Shown: piece by piece, positions 52,047 through 61,416 of the stretch
How the letters are laid out: every line of letters begins with the position of its first letter
Numbering within the stretch: position 1 is the first letter of the stretch
Assembly (NCBI RefSeq): GCF_003946555.1
Contig: NZ_RHOO01000003.1
Span: 62,001-126,000, forward strand
Length of the DNA: 64,000 bases
Source: Companilactobacillus hulinensis
Lineage (GTDB): Bacteria > Bacillota > Bacilli > Lactobacillales > Lactobacillaceae
Direction of reading: 5' to 3'
Position numbers and translations under genes: made by a program
The notes under the pieces: model-generated
What the model saw: the letters and a program-made list of their open reading frames with translations, nothing else
Told to the model about the DNA's origin: nothing
Databases searched by the model: none

Positions 52047-52498
52047 GATATTTCCTCCACACGTTGATTGATTCTTTGTAATAAATTAACGAATAGTCCT
52101 AGAGAAATTGCCAATACTATTACGAATATTTCGACCACAAAAGGTGCTGGAGCATTCTCAATATTTGCCAGAGCACCGAAGTCGAAGAACGCTAAGAAGT
52201 AAACCGCAGCGATGTAATAGAAGAAGTACTTGATAACTTTGAGTGCGAAAGCACTAGAATCAGAAAAACTTCTATGATGATCAACAAGATAGAGCAACCT
52301 CCAGGCAAATAAAATAATTCCGTAGGAACATATGGCGGATGAGAATAAAAAGAAGCCAAAACTGATTAGAACCGCCATACTTGCGTGGCTTTCATGCATC
52401 CAACTTAATAAGTAGGGGAAAAAGTAGAATGTGAAGTGGCTTAATATAGCAATAATCAAAATAAGGATCAATCTTAAAAGTATCGTTAGAATTCTCAT
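52043..52498 (-). CDS. DUF2975 membrane protein (second tandem copy)
   Basis: 151 residues, four helices. The conserved segment is WRLLYLVDHHRSFSDSSAFALKVIKYF. GGAGGAC precedes ATG 52498. The stop overlaps the start of the third copy. Same order of helices and same conserved positions as its neighbours, so it arose by duplication, but the sequences have diverged widely. Confidence 0.88.
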   Translation of the reverse strand: MRILTILLRLILILIIAILSHFTFYFFPYLLSWMHESHASMAVLISFGFFLFSSAICSYGIILFAWRLLYLVDHHRSFSDSSAFALKVIKYFFYYIAAVYFLAFFDFGALANIENAPAPFVVEIFVIVLAISLGLFVNLLQRINQRVEEIS

Positions 52499-52515
52499 TT
52501 TTAGTCCTCCGTTAT

Positions 52516-52995
52516 TTAAATTGTTAAATCATTTTCGGATTTAATCTTGATAGCATGTTGCAGTAATTTTTCAAGAACACTGGCAAAGATTGCTATGACC
52601 AAAGGTGCACCAGCGAATACGGCACAAACGAGGATTACCCCAGGAGCATCGTCTCTATCCGCAAATGTGAAGAAGATAGGAAGTTCCAGAATATAAGTAA
52701 CACATATTGAGTAAGCTAGAATTTTGATGCGTTTTAATGCTTGAACCGAAAGATCAGAGAAGGCTTTTTCATGATCAATAAAGCTCAGAAGTCTCAGTGC
52801 CTGCCATAAAACAGCAAAGAATAGGATCGCACTTAGGTACAGTCCAACTCCTAAGAGAACTGTGAAAGCTGGTATGTCGGGCATCAGATTATTAGCCCCG
52901 ATTAGATAGTGGGGAATGACGATGATACAAAAAGCTCCCATAATAAGTGCCATAACATAAATAGTTATTCGTAAAAAGATAGTTTCCTTTTTCAT
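52516..52995 (-). CDS. DUF2975 membrane protein (first tandem copy)
   Basis: 159 residues, four helices. The conserved segment is ALRLLSFIDHEKAFSDLSVQALKRIK. GAGGTG precedes ATG 52995. First gene of a four-gene unit with two more DUF2975 copies and the XRE regulator. Confidence 0.88.
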   Translation of the reverse strand: MKKETIFLRITIYVMALIMGAFCIIVIPHYLIGANNLMPDIPAFTVLLGVGLYLSAILFFAVLWQALRLLSFIDHEKAFSDLSVQALKRIKILAYSICVTYILELPIFFTFADRDDAPGVILVCAVFAGAPLVIAIFASVLEKLLQHAIKIKSENDLTI

Positions 52996-53221
52996 TTTCG
53001 AAACACCTCATAATAATTTGTAAATTGAGTATAGCATATATTTATCGATAAACAATAAATAATTATCGAAAATAAATAAAAAAACAAAATTATCTGTTAT
53101 GATAATTCTGCTAGATAGTTTTGGTTTGCCGCTTACGATTACGGAATATTTGAGCGTAAAAATTGATAAAAAAAACTTTAACGTGATACGATTAAAAAAA
53201 TAATACAATACAAAGTAGTTG

Positions 53222-53581
53222 ATGAGAATGAATAGGGTAAATATCGAATTATTCAAAATATATGGTGGACTCTTCTTATTAGTATTGACCGGAATTATTC
53301 TGGTATTAATTATTAACGACCTACTAAGAAGAAGAATGATTTTTGCGTGCAATTCCGTCTTAATAGATCATCATGAGATATCAAAAGTAGCGATGGATGA
53401 TAGAACTGAAAGCTATTTGATAAAACATGGGAATCATAAGTTATATCGAATCAATGAATCGATTGAAAAAGATAAAGATATATTGAAATATCAACTTTGC
53501 TTAGAGAAACGTGCATTTGAATTTTACTTAAAAAAGCGAAATATCTGGAGCTATGATGTTGTCGCTGTGAAGATGGATTAG
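53222..53581 (+). CDS. Hypothetical single-helix membrane protein
   Basis: About 119 residues. One hydrophobic helix (about 13-36; GGLFLLVLTGIILVLIIND) follows a short N-terminus, then a basic stretch and a soluble domain with HHEISKVAMDDRTESY and ending WSYDVVAVKMD. The start is uncertain (ATG 53222 or 53228; weak binding site). Divergent from the DUF2975 group. Not recognised. A clean terminator directly after the stop supports it as a gene. Confidence 0.55.
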   Translation: MRMNRVNIELFKIYGGLFLLVLTGIILVLIINDLLRRRMIFACNSVLIDHHEISKVAMDDRTESYLIKHGNHKLYRINESIEKDKDILKYQLCLEKRAFEFYLKKRNIWSYDVVAVKMD

Positions 53582-53608
53582 CTTATCGTTATAACGATAA
53601 GCTTTTTT
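53580..53608 (+). terminator. Terminator
   Basis: Perfect 24-bp palindrome beginning AGCTTATCGTTA directly followed by T-run; it overlaps the stop codon of the preceding gene. Confidence 0.9.
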
Positions 53609-53619
53609 ATTTTAAATAT

Positions 53620-55212
<1,593 letters not shown>

Positions 55213-55222
55213 TTTACAAATT

Positions 55223-55270
55223 AAAAATGGTGAACAAACTTGGTAATTACCAAATTCGTTCACCATTTTT
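55223..55270. terminator. Bidirectional terminator
   Basis: AAAAATGGTGAAC / GTTCACCATTTTT arms with an inner TTGGTAATTACCAA palindrome, between guaB and the convergent gtrA. Confidence 0.9.
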
Positions 55271-55280
55271 CTGTTTAAGC

Positions 55281-55787
55281 CTAATTTCTATTTTTGAAGA
55301 TAAAGAACTTCGATAGAACATAGTTGCCGACGATTGCTAGAATCTGACCAACAATCTTTGATCCAGTACCATTGACACTGATAAGTGATATTCCGATCCA
55401 AAGTGTAGCTGATTCAATCAAGAAAGTTAGGATTCTAGTGCCGTAAAAGGCCAACATCTCTCTGAATGCAGTATTTGACTTGTGATGGAAGACGATGACA
55501 CGATCGATCCAAAAGCCGACTTGAACTCCTAAGAACCAAGCAACAATATTAGCGAATTGATAATTAAGATGTAGTGTGTGATACAAAAGGAAAAACGTTC
55601 CAAAATTTACAACAACTGATAGTAATCCCCAAAGTAAATAGCGAACAGCTTCTTTCCCAGTGCTTTCCTCAATTACTGGTGTTTCTTCCGAATTAAAAAC
55701 AGTTCCGGCATCGTTGATTCCCTCTGAAATATCATCGATAACTTTTGTTATTGAACTTTCCTCGTCAAGATTTGTTTTTTTATTCAT
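55281..55787 (-). CDS. GtrA family membrane protein with N-terminal extension
   Basis: 168 residues. An acidic, probably disordered N-terminus of about 45 residues (MNKKTNLDEESSITKVIDDI) is followed by four GtrA helices (YLLWGLLSVVVNFGTFFLLY, YQFANIVAWFLGVQVGFWID) and the basic end KFFIFKNRN. GGGAGA precedes ATG 55787. The second GtrA of the window; the extension distinguishes it from the one at 37620. Alone, between terminators. Confidence 0.88.
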   Translation of the reverse strand: MNKKTNLDEESSITKVIDDISEGINDAGTVFNSEETPVIEESTGKEAVRYLLWGLLSVVVNFGTFFLLYHTLHLNYQFANIVAWFLGVQVGFWIDRVIVFHHKSNTAFREMLAFYGTRILTFLIESATLWIGISLISVNGTGSKIVGQILAIVGNYVLSKFFIFKNRN

Positions 55788-55905
55788 GATAATTATTTCT
55801 CCCAAATTTTTAACCTATATTCTTATATTAAACCTTTTTGCTGGTTCCAGAACAAATCATAAGGTGAAAATTCAGTGCCTAACTTAAATTTACATCAATA
55901 CTTAT

Positions 55906-55946
55906 CAAAAATAGAGGCTGTAATCCAAAATCGGATTACAGCCTCT
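55906..55946 (-). terminator. Terminator of the MarR gene
   Basis: 14-bp arms AGAGGCTGTAATCC / GGATTACAGCCTCT with a 6-base loop, followed on the minus strand by TATTTTTG. Confidence 0.85.
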
Positions 55947-55987
55947 CGTCTACTTGAAAGTTGAGCATGTTTTACTCTACTTTCTAA

Positions 55988-56413
55988 TTATTCACTAATT
56001 TCATTGTCCATTTTACGAAGTAACTTGAGTAGTTCTTTTGTTTCATCGGCAGATAGAGGTGCCACAACTTGGTTTTCAACTTCCGCAAACATATGACCAA
56101 GTTCTTTGATGACTGATGTTCCCATGTCAGTTAGGAAAATACGCTTGTTACGGTCGCTATGACGGTCCTTGCGTCTGATAACGTATCCGTCACGTACAAG
56201 GTTCTTCAACATACTAGAGACACTTGCATCTCTAATACTCAATGATTCAGCAATCTCGCGTTGAATCATTCCGGGATTTTTCTCGATCAGTTCCAAAGTT
56301 CTAGCTTGTTGAACAGTTAGGTCGTATTTGTTTGATTTTTCATTGAAAAGTCGTTGTTGGTTAAAAAGTATTGAATGTAATAAATAATTCGTTTCCTGGG
56401 CACTCTCGTCCAT
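55988..56413 (-). CDS. MarR family regulator
   Basis: 141 residues. The winged helix covers about 30-100: GMIQREIAESLSIRDASVSSMLKNLVRDGYV and the wing RKDRHSDRNKRIFLT. GGAGGATA precedes ATG 56413. Divergent from the GNAT gene at 56627; the 213-base gap contains a strong promoter and a 14-bp palindrome. Probably a repressor of itself and of that enzyme. Confidence 0.88.
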   Translation of the reverse strand: MDESAQETNYLLHSILFNQQRLFNEKSNKYDLTVQQARTLELIEKNPGMIQREIAESLSIRDASVSSMLKNLVRDGYVIRRKDRHSDRNKRIFLTDMGTSVIKELGHMFAEVENQVVAPLSADETKELLKLLRKMDNEISE

Positions 56414-56519
56414 AGTATCCTCCGATGTTACATAATTAATTAAAGTATAGCATAAAGCCCGTCATAATAGCTTTTAAAAATTTAAGTTTCTTATAGTTAG
56501 ATATTTAATCATTAAATGG

Positions 56520-56584
56520 TTGACAGTTAGTTCTTTTAGTATTATAACTTTATTTGTCGATAATTTAATTCTTAGATATCTAAG
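56520..56584 (+). promoter_or_regulatory. Promoter and palindromic operator before the GNAT gene
   Basis: TTGACA (56520-56525), 17-bp spacer, TATAAC (56543-56548). The perfect palindrome CTTAGATATCTAAG (56571-56584) lies just past the expected transcription start, a typical MarR repressor position. Confidence 0.6.
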
Positions 56585-56626
56585 TGTTAAAAACTGAGAT
56601 AAATAAAAAGTAAAGAAGTGAGAACA

Positions 56627-57175
56627 ATGTTGTTACGTCATGCGGAAATGAAAGATTTACCACAAATTGAACAAATAATCTTGGATGGGAAGGCCCACCT
56701 GGCGGCCCAGAATATCAATCAATGGAGAGGACAATATCCGAATATGGATGTCTTAGTCCACGATATTAAGAACGGGTACAACTTTGTTCTGGCTGAAGGC
56801 GATGAAATCCTTGGGACTGTTTCAGCAATTCCTGGCCCAGACATGAGTTATCAAACACTTGATGGACAATGGTTGACTGAAGAAGGAGAATATATCGCAC
56901 TTCATCGCGTAGCAGTATCTGCTAACCACCGCGGACAAGGTCTATCTACGAAGTTATTCAACGCTGTTCTAGATGAATTGTCACTTAACCCAACAATCAA
57001 AGGTATCCGTGTTGATACACATCAAGAGAACTTCGGCATGCAACACGTCATTAAGAAGTCAGGTTTCCAAGAAACAGGTTATGTGAAAGTATTGAACAGT
57101 AGTAATCCAGATCAAGTTTATAATATCGGCTATGAGAAGTTGAACTTACCAGTTTCACTTCCAATGGCAAACTAA
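56627..57175 (+). CDS. GNAT family acetyltransferase
   Basis: 182 residues. Motif A IALHRVAVSANHRGQGLSTKL (about 86-106) binds acetyl-CoA; DTHQENFGMQHVIKKSGFQETG is the C-terminal part. The start is ATG 56627 with GAAGTGAG upstream. Substrate unknown. Likely controlled by the divergent MarR protein. Confidence 0.88.
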   Translation: MLLRHAEMKDLPQIEQIILDGKAHLAAQNINQWRGQYPNMDVLVHDIKNGYNFVLAEGDEILGTVSAIPGPDMSYQTLDGQWLTEEGEYIALHRVAVSANHRGQGLSTKLFNAVLDELSLNPTIKGIRVDTHQENFGMQHVIKKSGFQETGYVKVLNSSNPDQVYNIGYEKLNLPVSLPMAN

Positions 57176-57201
57176 AAAGAGACCGTAAGGTCTCTTTTTT
57201 T
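57174..57201 (+). terminator. Terminator
   Basis: AAAAAGAGACC / GGTCTCTTTTTTT with GTAA loop. Confidence 0.92.
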
Positions 57202-57248
57202 GGTATCATTTAGTTGTTTTCGGTATCATTTATAGTAAAATGATACCG
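57202..57248 (+). promoter_or_regulatory. Operator repeats before the fic gene
   Basis: GGTATCATTT occurs at 57202-57211 and 57222-57231, and as the inverse at 57238-57247; the last two form an 11-bp inverted repeat (CGGTATCATTT / AAATGATACCG) ending 19 bases before the start codon. Confidence 0.6.
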
Positions 57249-57266
57249 AAAAGAGGGCAGATGATC

Positions 57267-58313
57267 TTGAAAAAATTTGATTATACTAGTTTAAATGGTT
57301 TGGTTATAAACAATGAAATTAACAATAAATTGAATCTGATTTATGAATTACACGGTAAATTATCAAATATTACAATTAATTTCCAATCGATTTTGGACCA
57401 TCTCGTTGATATTGCCAAAGTACAAAGTATAGATACATCTAATAGAATTGAAGGTATATATACAACTGATAGTAGGCTTAAAAAAATAGTTGAAGATAAA
57501 ACAAAACCACACAATAGAAGTGAAGCGGAAATTACTGGTTATCGTGATGTATTAGAATTGATACATGAAAATTTTCAATACATACCTATTAGCAAGAATT
57601 CTATTCTGACACTCCATAAGCAACTGTTTAATTACACTGATAGTACCTGGGGTGGAAAATTTAAAGATTCTGATAATCAAATAATTACACAATATGTCGA
57701 CGGAAATAAAGAGGTTAGATTCACACCGCCTTCTGCACATATGACACCTTCGTTGATTGAAGAGTTATGTGATGAGTACAATAATGCAATAATTGAAGGC
57801 AATATATCTCCTATACTATTAACTAGTGTATTTATTTTTGATTTTGTTTCTATTCACCCCTTCAATGACGGTAATGGCAGAATGTCCCGTTTATTGATGT
57901 TACTTACAATGTACAAGAATGATTTTGACGTTGGTAAATATGTAAGTATTGAACAACTAATTGAGAAGACAAAGGACAAATATTATTTATCTCTAAAAAA
58001 TAGCTCAATAAAGTGGATGGAAAATGGGAATGATTATACTCCGTTCGTTAATTACTTTTTAAGCATTGTTTTGCAGGCCTATCGTAATTTAGATGAAAGA
58101 ATAAATATTATAGAAAAAATTCCTGATTCAGCTAGTGATTTGATTTTGCATTACCTTCAAGATGAATTAAAACCATTATCAAAAAAAGAGCTGACAGAGT
58201 TAATCCCTCAGTATAGTGAGATTACTATAAAACGTGCTTTAGCAGATTTACGCAAACAATCTTTAATAAAAATTGTAGGAAAGGGCAGGTCATCTAAGTA
58301 TGTTTTGAACTAA
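57267..58313 (+). CDS. Fic family protein (AMP transferase) with C-terminal winged helix
   Basis: 348 residues. The Fic motif HPFNDGNGRMSRLL lies at about residues 201-214. An N-terminal inhibitory motif of the (S/T)xxxE(G/N) kind, TSNRIEG (about 61-67), marks a class II Fic enzyme that holds itself inactive. The C-terminal 60 residues form a winged helix (LSKKELTELI, ITIKRALADLRKQSLIKIVG), so it may bind its own operator repeats upstream. Start: TTG 57267 is 9 bases from GAGGG, while ATG 57261 is only 3 bases away. The target protein is unknown. The AT-rich composition suggests transfer. Confidence 0.88.
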   Translation: MKKFDYTSLNGLVINNEINNKLNLIYELHGKLSNITINFQSILDHLVDIAKVQSIDTSNRIEGIYTTDSRLKKIVEDKTKPHNRSEAEITGYRDVLELIHENFQYIPISKNSILTLHKQLFNYTDSTWGGKFKDSDNQIITQYVDGNKEVRFTPPSAHMTPSLIEELCDEYNNAIIEGNISPILLTSVFIFDFVSIHPFNDGNGRMSRLLMLLTMYKNDFDVGKYVSIEQLIEKTKDKYYLSLKNSSIKWMENGNDYTPFVNYFLSIVLQAYRNLDERINIIEKIPDSASDLILHYLQDELKPLSKKELTELIPQYSEITIKRALADLRKQSLIKIVGKGRSSKYVLN

Positions 58314-59711
58314 TTATTTATGCTTCTTAACCAAACTATGCCAATAACCATAACCGAAGTATATTACCAAGCCAATTCCAGTCCAGATGGCGTACATGTG
58401 CCATGTGAATGTTTGAAGTTGTGTCATCAGGTAGATGCAGGCGAAGAATGAAATCAGTGGGAAAATTGGATATAGAGGAACTTTGAAGGCTGGTTTCAAA
58501 TCACGCGTATTTTTACCATGACGCAAGAAGATAACACCGATTGAGGTTGAAGCAAATGCCAAGAGAGTTCCAATATTTACTAACTCGGTAATCTTATCAA
58601 TTGGCAATACAGCGGCCGCAATTGCTGCCACTAATCCAACCAACAATGTACTGTTGGCGGGGATACTATTTTTGTTGACGGACTTGAAACTCTTGGGAAG
58701 CAGTCCATCACGACTGAATGAATAGATCAGACGTGTTCCACCGTACATGATAACTAGTAAGACAGTCGTCATACCCATCACTGCACCTAATGAAATGATA
58801 CCAGATGCCCAATTTTGATTAAGAAGGTTGAGAGCGTGTGCCACCGGATCAGCGACGTTTAGTTGCTTGTAGTTAACGGCACCGACTAGAACGAATGAAA
58901 CTAGGCTATAGAGGATGGCAACAATCAGTAGTGAAGCAATGATACCGATTGGCATATTCTTCTTAGGATCTTTAACTTCCTCACTGGCAGTCGATACGAC
59001 ATCGAATCCCAAGAATGCATAGAAGGCAACTGACGCTCCTTTACCAATACCGCTCCAACCAAATGGTAATAATGGATTATAGTTTTCAGGTTTAACGAAG
59101 AAGGCAGCGACAACGACGAACAATAGGATCACGAATATTTTGACATACACCATAATGGCGTTGATGCGAGTAGATTCTGTCATCCCCTGCAAAAGCAGAA
59201 CGGTTGCGAGTAAAACAATCACGAATGCAATGACATCGAATCTACCTTGGGCATTGCCGTTAGTATGTGCAGCTGATTGGAGCGCTTTGGGGAGAGTTAT
59301 TCCGAATCCAGCTAGTAAGTTGCGAAAGTACGCTGACCAGCTGACAGCCGTCGAGGCGGCCGCAAAGAGGTATTCCGATACCAAGGACCAACCAACTATC
59401 CAAGCAACTATTTCTCCATAGACAGAATATGAGTAAGTGTAAGCACTACCGGCAAGAGGAATCGTTGAAGCAAATTCTGAATAACAGAAGGCTGCCCCAA
59501 TACAGACTACGGCCGCAAAAAGATACGTGAAAATAACTCCGGGACCAGCATAGTTAGCTGCAATAATACCAGGAGTGATGAAGATACCAGACCCGACAAT
59601 GACACCGACTCCCATGATAACCAAGTCCTTGGCACTCAAAGTTCTGGTTAAAATGGTATCTTTATTCTCTAAATCACTGATAACGTCTTTTTTTCTAAAA
59701 AGTGACGGCAT
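58314..59711 (-). CDS. APC family amino acid permease
   Basis: 465 residues with 12-13 helices, of the cationic-amino-acid-type APC transporters (YfnA/CAT-like). The substrate-binding unwound helix 1 is GVGVIVGSGIFITPG (about residues 34-48). GASVAFYAFLGFDVVSTASEEVKDP (about 230-254) is the CAT signature. GGGAGA precedes ATG 59711. It abuts the convergent fic gene with no terminator between. Divergent from the MalY-type gene, suggesting a shared role in amino acid metabolism. Confidence 0.9.
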   Translation of the reverse strand: MPSLFRKKDVISDLENKDTILTRTLSAKDLVIMGVGVIVGSGIFITPGIIAANYAGPGVIFTYLFAAVVCIGAAFCYSEFASTIPLAGSAYTYSYSVYGEIVAWIVGWSLVSEYLFAAASTAVSWSAYFRNLLAGFGITLPKALQSAAHTNGNAQGRFDVIAFVIVLLATVLLLQGMTESTRINAIMVYVKIFVILLFVVVAAFFVKPENYNPLLPFGWSGIGKGASVAFYAFLGFDVVSTASEEVKDPKKNMPIGIIASLLIVAILYSLVSFVLVGAVNYKQLNVADPVAHALNLLNQNWASGIISLGAVMGMTTVLLVIMYGGTRLIYSFSRDGLLPKSFKSVNKNSIPANSTLLVGLVAAIAAAVLPIDKITELVNIGTLLAFASTSIGVIFLRHGKNTRDLKPAFKVPLYPIFPLISFFACIYLMTQLQTFTWHMYAIWTGIGLVIYFGYGYWHSLVKKHK

Positions 59712-59787
59712 ATAGTCAAATCTCCCAATTATTTTAATTAATTTCTAATCGTATTAGTATAATATAGATTCACATACTATAGAAGTT

Positions 59788-59821
59788 TTTGAACCAACTT
59801 TTTTTGGATCAAAGTTATAAT
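59788..59821 (+). promoter_or_regulatory. Inverted repeat and -10 box before the malY-type gene
   Basis: TTTGAACCAA (59788-59797) and TTGGATCAAA (59804-59813) form a 10-bp inverted repeat with one mismatch, directly before TATAAT (59816-59821). No standard -35 is seen, so the repeat may be an activator or repressor site. Confidence 0.45.
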
Positions 59822-59853
59822 ATTTGAGTTAATGAATATTGAGGGGTGAAATT

Positions 59854-61026
59854 ATGTCATACGATTTTGATAAGGAATATGATCGTCGTAACACAAATTC
59901 TGAAAAGTGGGATGTAAAAGAAAATGAGCTTCCCATGTGGATAGCTGATATGGATTTCCAAACAGCTCCGGAAATTTTGGAAGCTATGCATAAGTCAATT
60001 GACGGTGGAATCTTTGGTTATCAATTTGTTCCAGATAAGTATTATGAAGCAGTAGAAAATTGGTTTGAAAAGGAACATAACTTCAAACCAAACAAGGATT
60101 GGATGGTCTTCAGTACTGGGGTTATGCCATCTATTTCGGCAGTTATTCGTCATCTGACAGATGTTGGTGACAATATCTTGTTGCAAGAACCTAACTATAA
60201 TTCTTTCTATAAGGCAATCGAGAGCAATGGCCGCAATGTCACAAATAGTGAATTGACCTATGAAGATGATACTTACAAAGTTAATTGGAAAGACTTGGAA
60301 GAAAAATTATCAGATCCACAAACGACTGTTATGATCGTCTGCAATCCGCATAATCCAAAAGGCCACATTTGGGATGCTGAAACATTAACGAAAATCGGTC
60401 AATTGGCTAAGAAACATAACGTTATGATTATTTCTGATGAGATTCACGGTGATCTGTCAATGCCAGGATGTGAATATATTCCGTTCGCATCATTAGATGC
60501 ATCAATTACAGACAACAGTATTTCATTAGTTTCACCAACTAAGACCTTTAATTTGGCAATGTTGCACGCATCAACATTGTTTGTGCCAAATGAAAATTTG
60601 CGTGCTAGAGTTCAGCGAGCTATTTCAATTGATGGTCACAATGAACCTGGTATTCTGGCTATTGATGGTACAATTGCTGCTTATACAAAAGGACATGCTT
60701 GGTTGAAGGAATTGAAACAATATATTTGTGATAACCGCAAGTTGTTGTCAGATTATGTGGATAAAAATATCCCTGAATTGTCAGTTTTGAAGAGTAATGC
60801 AACTTACTTGGCATGGATCGACTGTACTAATGTTACTGATGATTCAGCTGAATTAAGCAGCTTCATTCGTAAAGAAACCGGTTTGTACTTGGCTGAAGGT
60901 ACTAAGTATCGTGGCAACGGCGGCGAGTTCTTACGTATGAACTTGGCTACTAACAAGAGCCGTGTTGAAGATGGATTAAGTCGCTTGGAACGCGGTGTTC
61001 ATGCTTATATGGATAGTAAGAAATAA
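59854..61026 (+). CDS. MalY/PatB family C-S lyase (cystathionine beta-lyase)
   Basis: 390-residue PLP enzyme that cleaves C-S bonds of cystathionine or related substrates, giving homocysteine or thiols, pyruvate and ammonia. The start FDKEYDRRNTNSEKWD and LPMWIADMDFQ are family hallmarks. NPHNPKG and the PLP Lys in VSPTKTFNLAML (about residue 233) are present, with Arg in FLRMNLAT binding the carboxylate. GAGGGGTG precedes ATG 59854. No met or cys genes are adjacent. Confidence 0.9.
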   Translation: MSYDFDKEYDRRNTNSEKWDVKENELPMWIADMDFQTAPEILEAMHKSIDGGIFGYQFVPDKYYEAVENWFEKEHNFKPNKDWMVFSTGVMPSISAVIRHLTDVGDNILLQEPNYNSFYKAIESNGRNVTNSELTYEDDTYKVNWKDLEEKLSDPQTTVMIVCNPHNPKGHIWDAETLTKIGQLAKKHNVMIISDEIHGDLSMPGCEYIPFASLDASITDNSISLVSPTKTFNLAMLHASTLFVPNENLRARVQRAISIDGHNEPGILAIDGTIAAYTKGHAWLKELKQYICDNRKLLSDYVDKNIPELSVLKSNATYLAWIDCTNVTDDSAELSSFIRKETGLYLAEGTKYRGNGGEFLRMNLATNKSRVEDGLSRLERGVHAYMDSKK

Positions 61027-61077
61027 TATGAACTAGCTTGTGTAAAGTATTATTGTTTCCAGAATTGAGAATATTTG

Positions 61078-61175
61078 TTTGTCGTTGTTAAAAAAGTAAT
61101 ATAATTTTTTTGATTTTCCATATAGGAGTTGTGCTTTACTTGATGGTGTTACAACAAGTAAGGCACATTTTTTTT
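61078..61175 (+). ncRNA. Possible short transcript or leader ending in a terminator
   Basis: TTGTCG (61078-61083), 16-bp spacer, TATAAT (61100-61105), then about 60 bases later a terminator with arms GTGCTTTACTTG / CAAGTAAGGCAC and eight T (61131-61175). An AGGAG lies before the hairpin. It could be a small RNA or an attenuator leader of the efflux gene 240 bases downstream. The rest of the gap to 61416 holds only the inverted repeat at 61316. Confidence 0.4.
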
Positions 61176-61315
61176 ACTTGTAAATGTAACTTAAGAATTC
61201 AATTAAGTATAAAGAGAATCAAAATTTTCGTGTTATTCAAAGCAGTTTAAATACTATTTAAGCTTAATATTTTAGGTTCTGGAAACAAACAACTGCAGCA
61301 CCTCACCTTCTTTGA

Positions 61316-61336
61316 AGTATACATCAAACGTATACT
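61316..61336. promoter_or_regulatory. Inverted repeat, candidate operator of the efflux gene
   Basis: Perfect 7-bp arms AGTATAC and GTATACT separated by 7 bases, 80 bases upstream of the MFS start. Confidence 0.5.
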
Positions 61337-61416
61337 GGTATTCTAATTCGGTAATTTTCAAACATTTAAGTGTGTCTTATGATTGGTTCATTCGTTTGGA
61401 AGGCATAGGTTTTGTA

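Noticed and set aside
53008-53352. 114-codon minus-strand ORF rich in Ile/Leu/Phe
   Set aside because: AT-rich intergenic sequence read as hydrophobic codons; it overlaps a better supported plus-strand gene and has no binding site.
57240-57266. ATG 57240 as fic start
   Set aside because: It lies inside the operator inverted repeat and has no Shine-Dalgarno sequence; the GAGGG downstream serves a later start.
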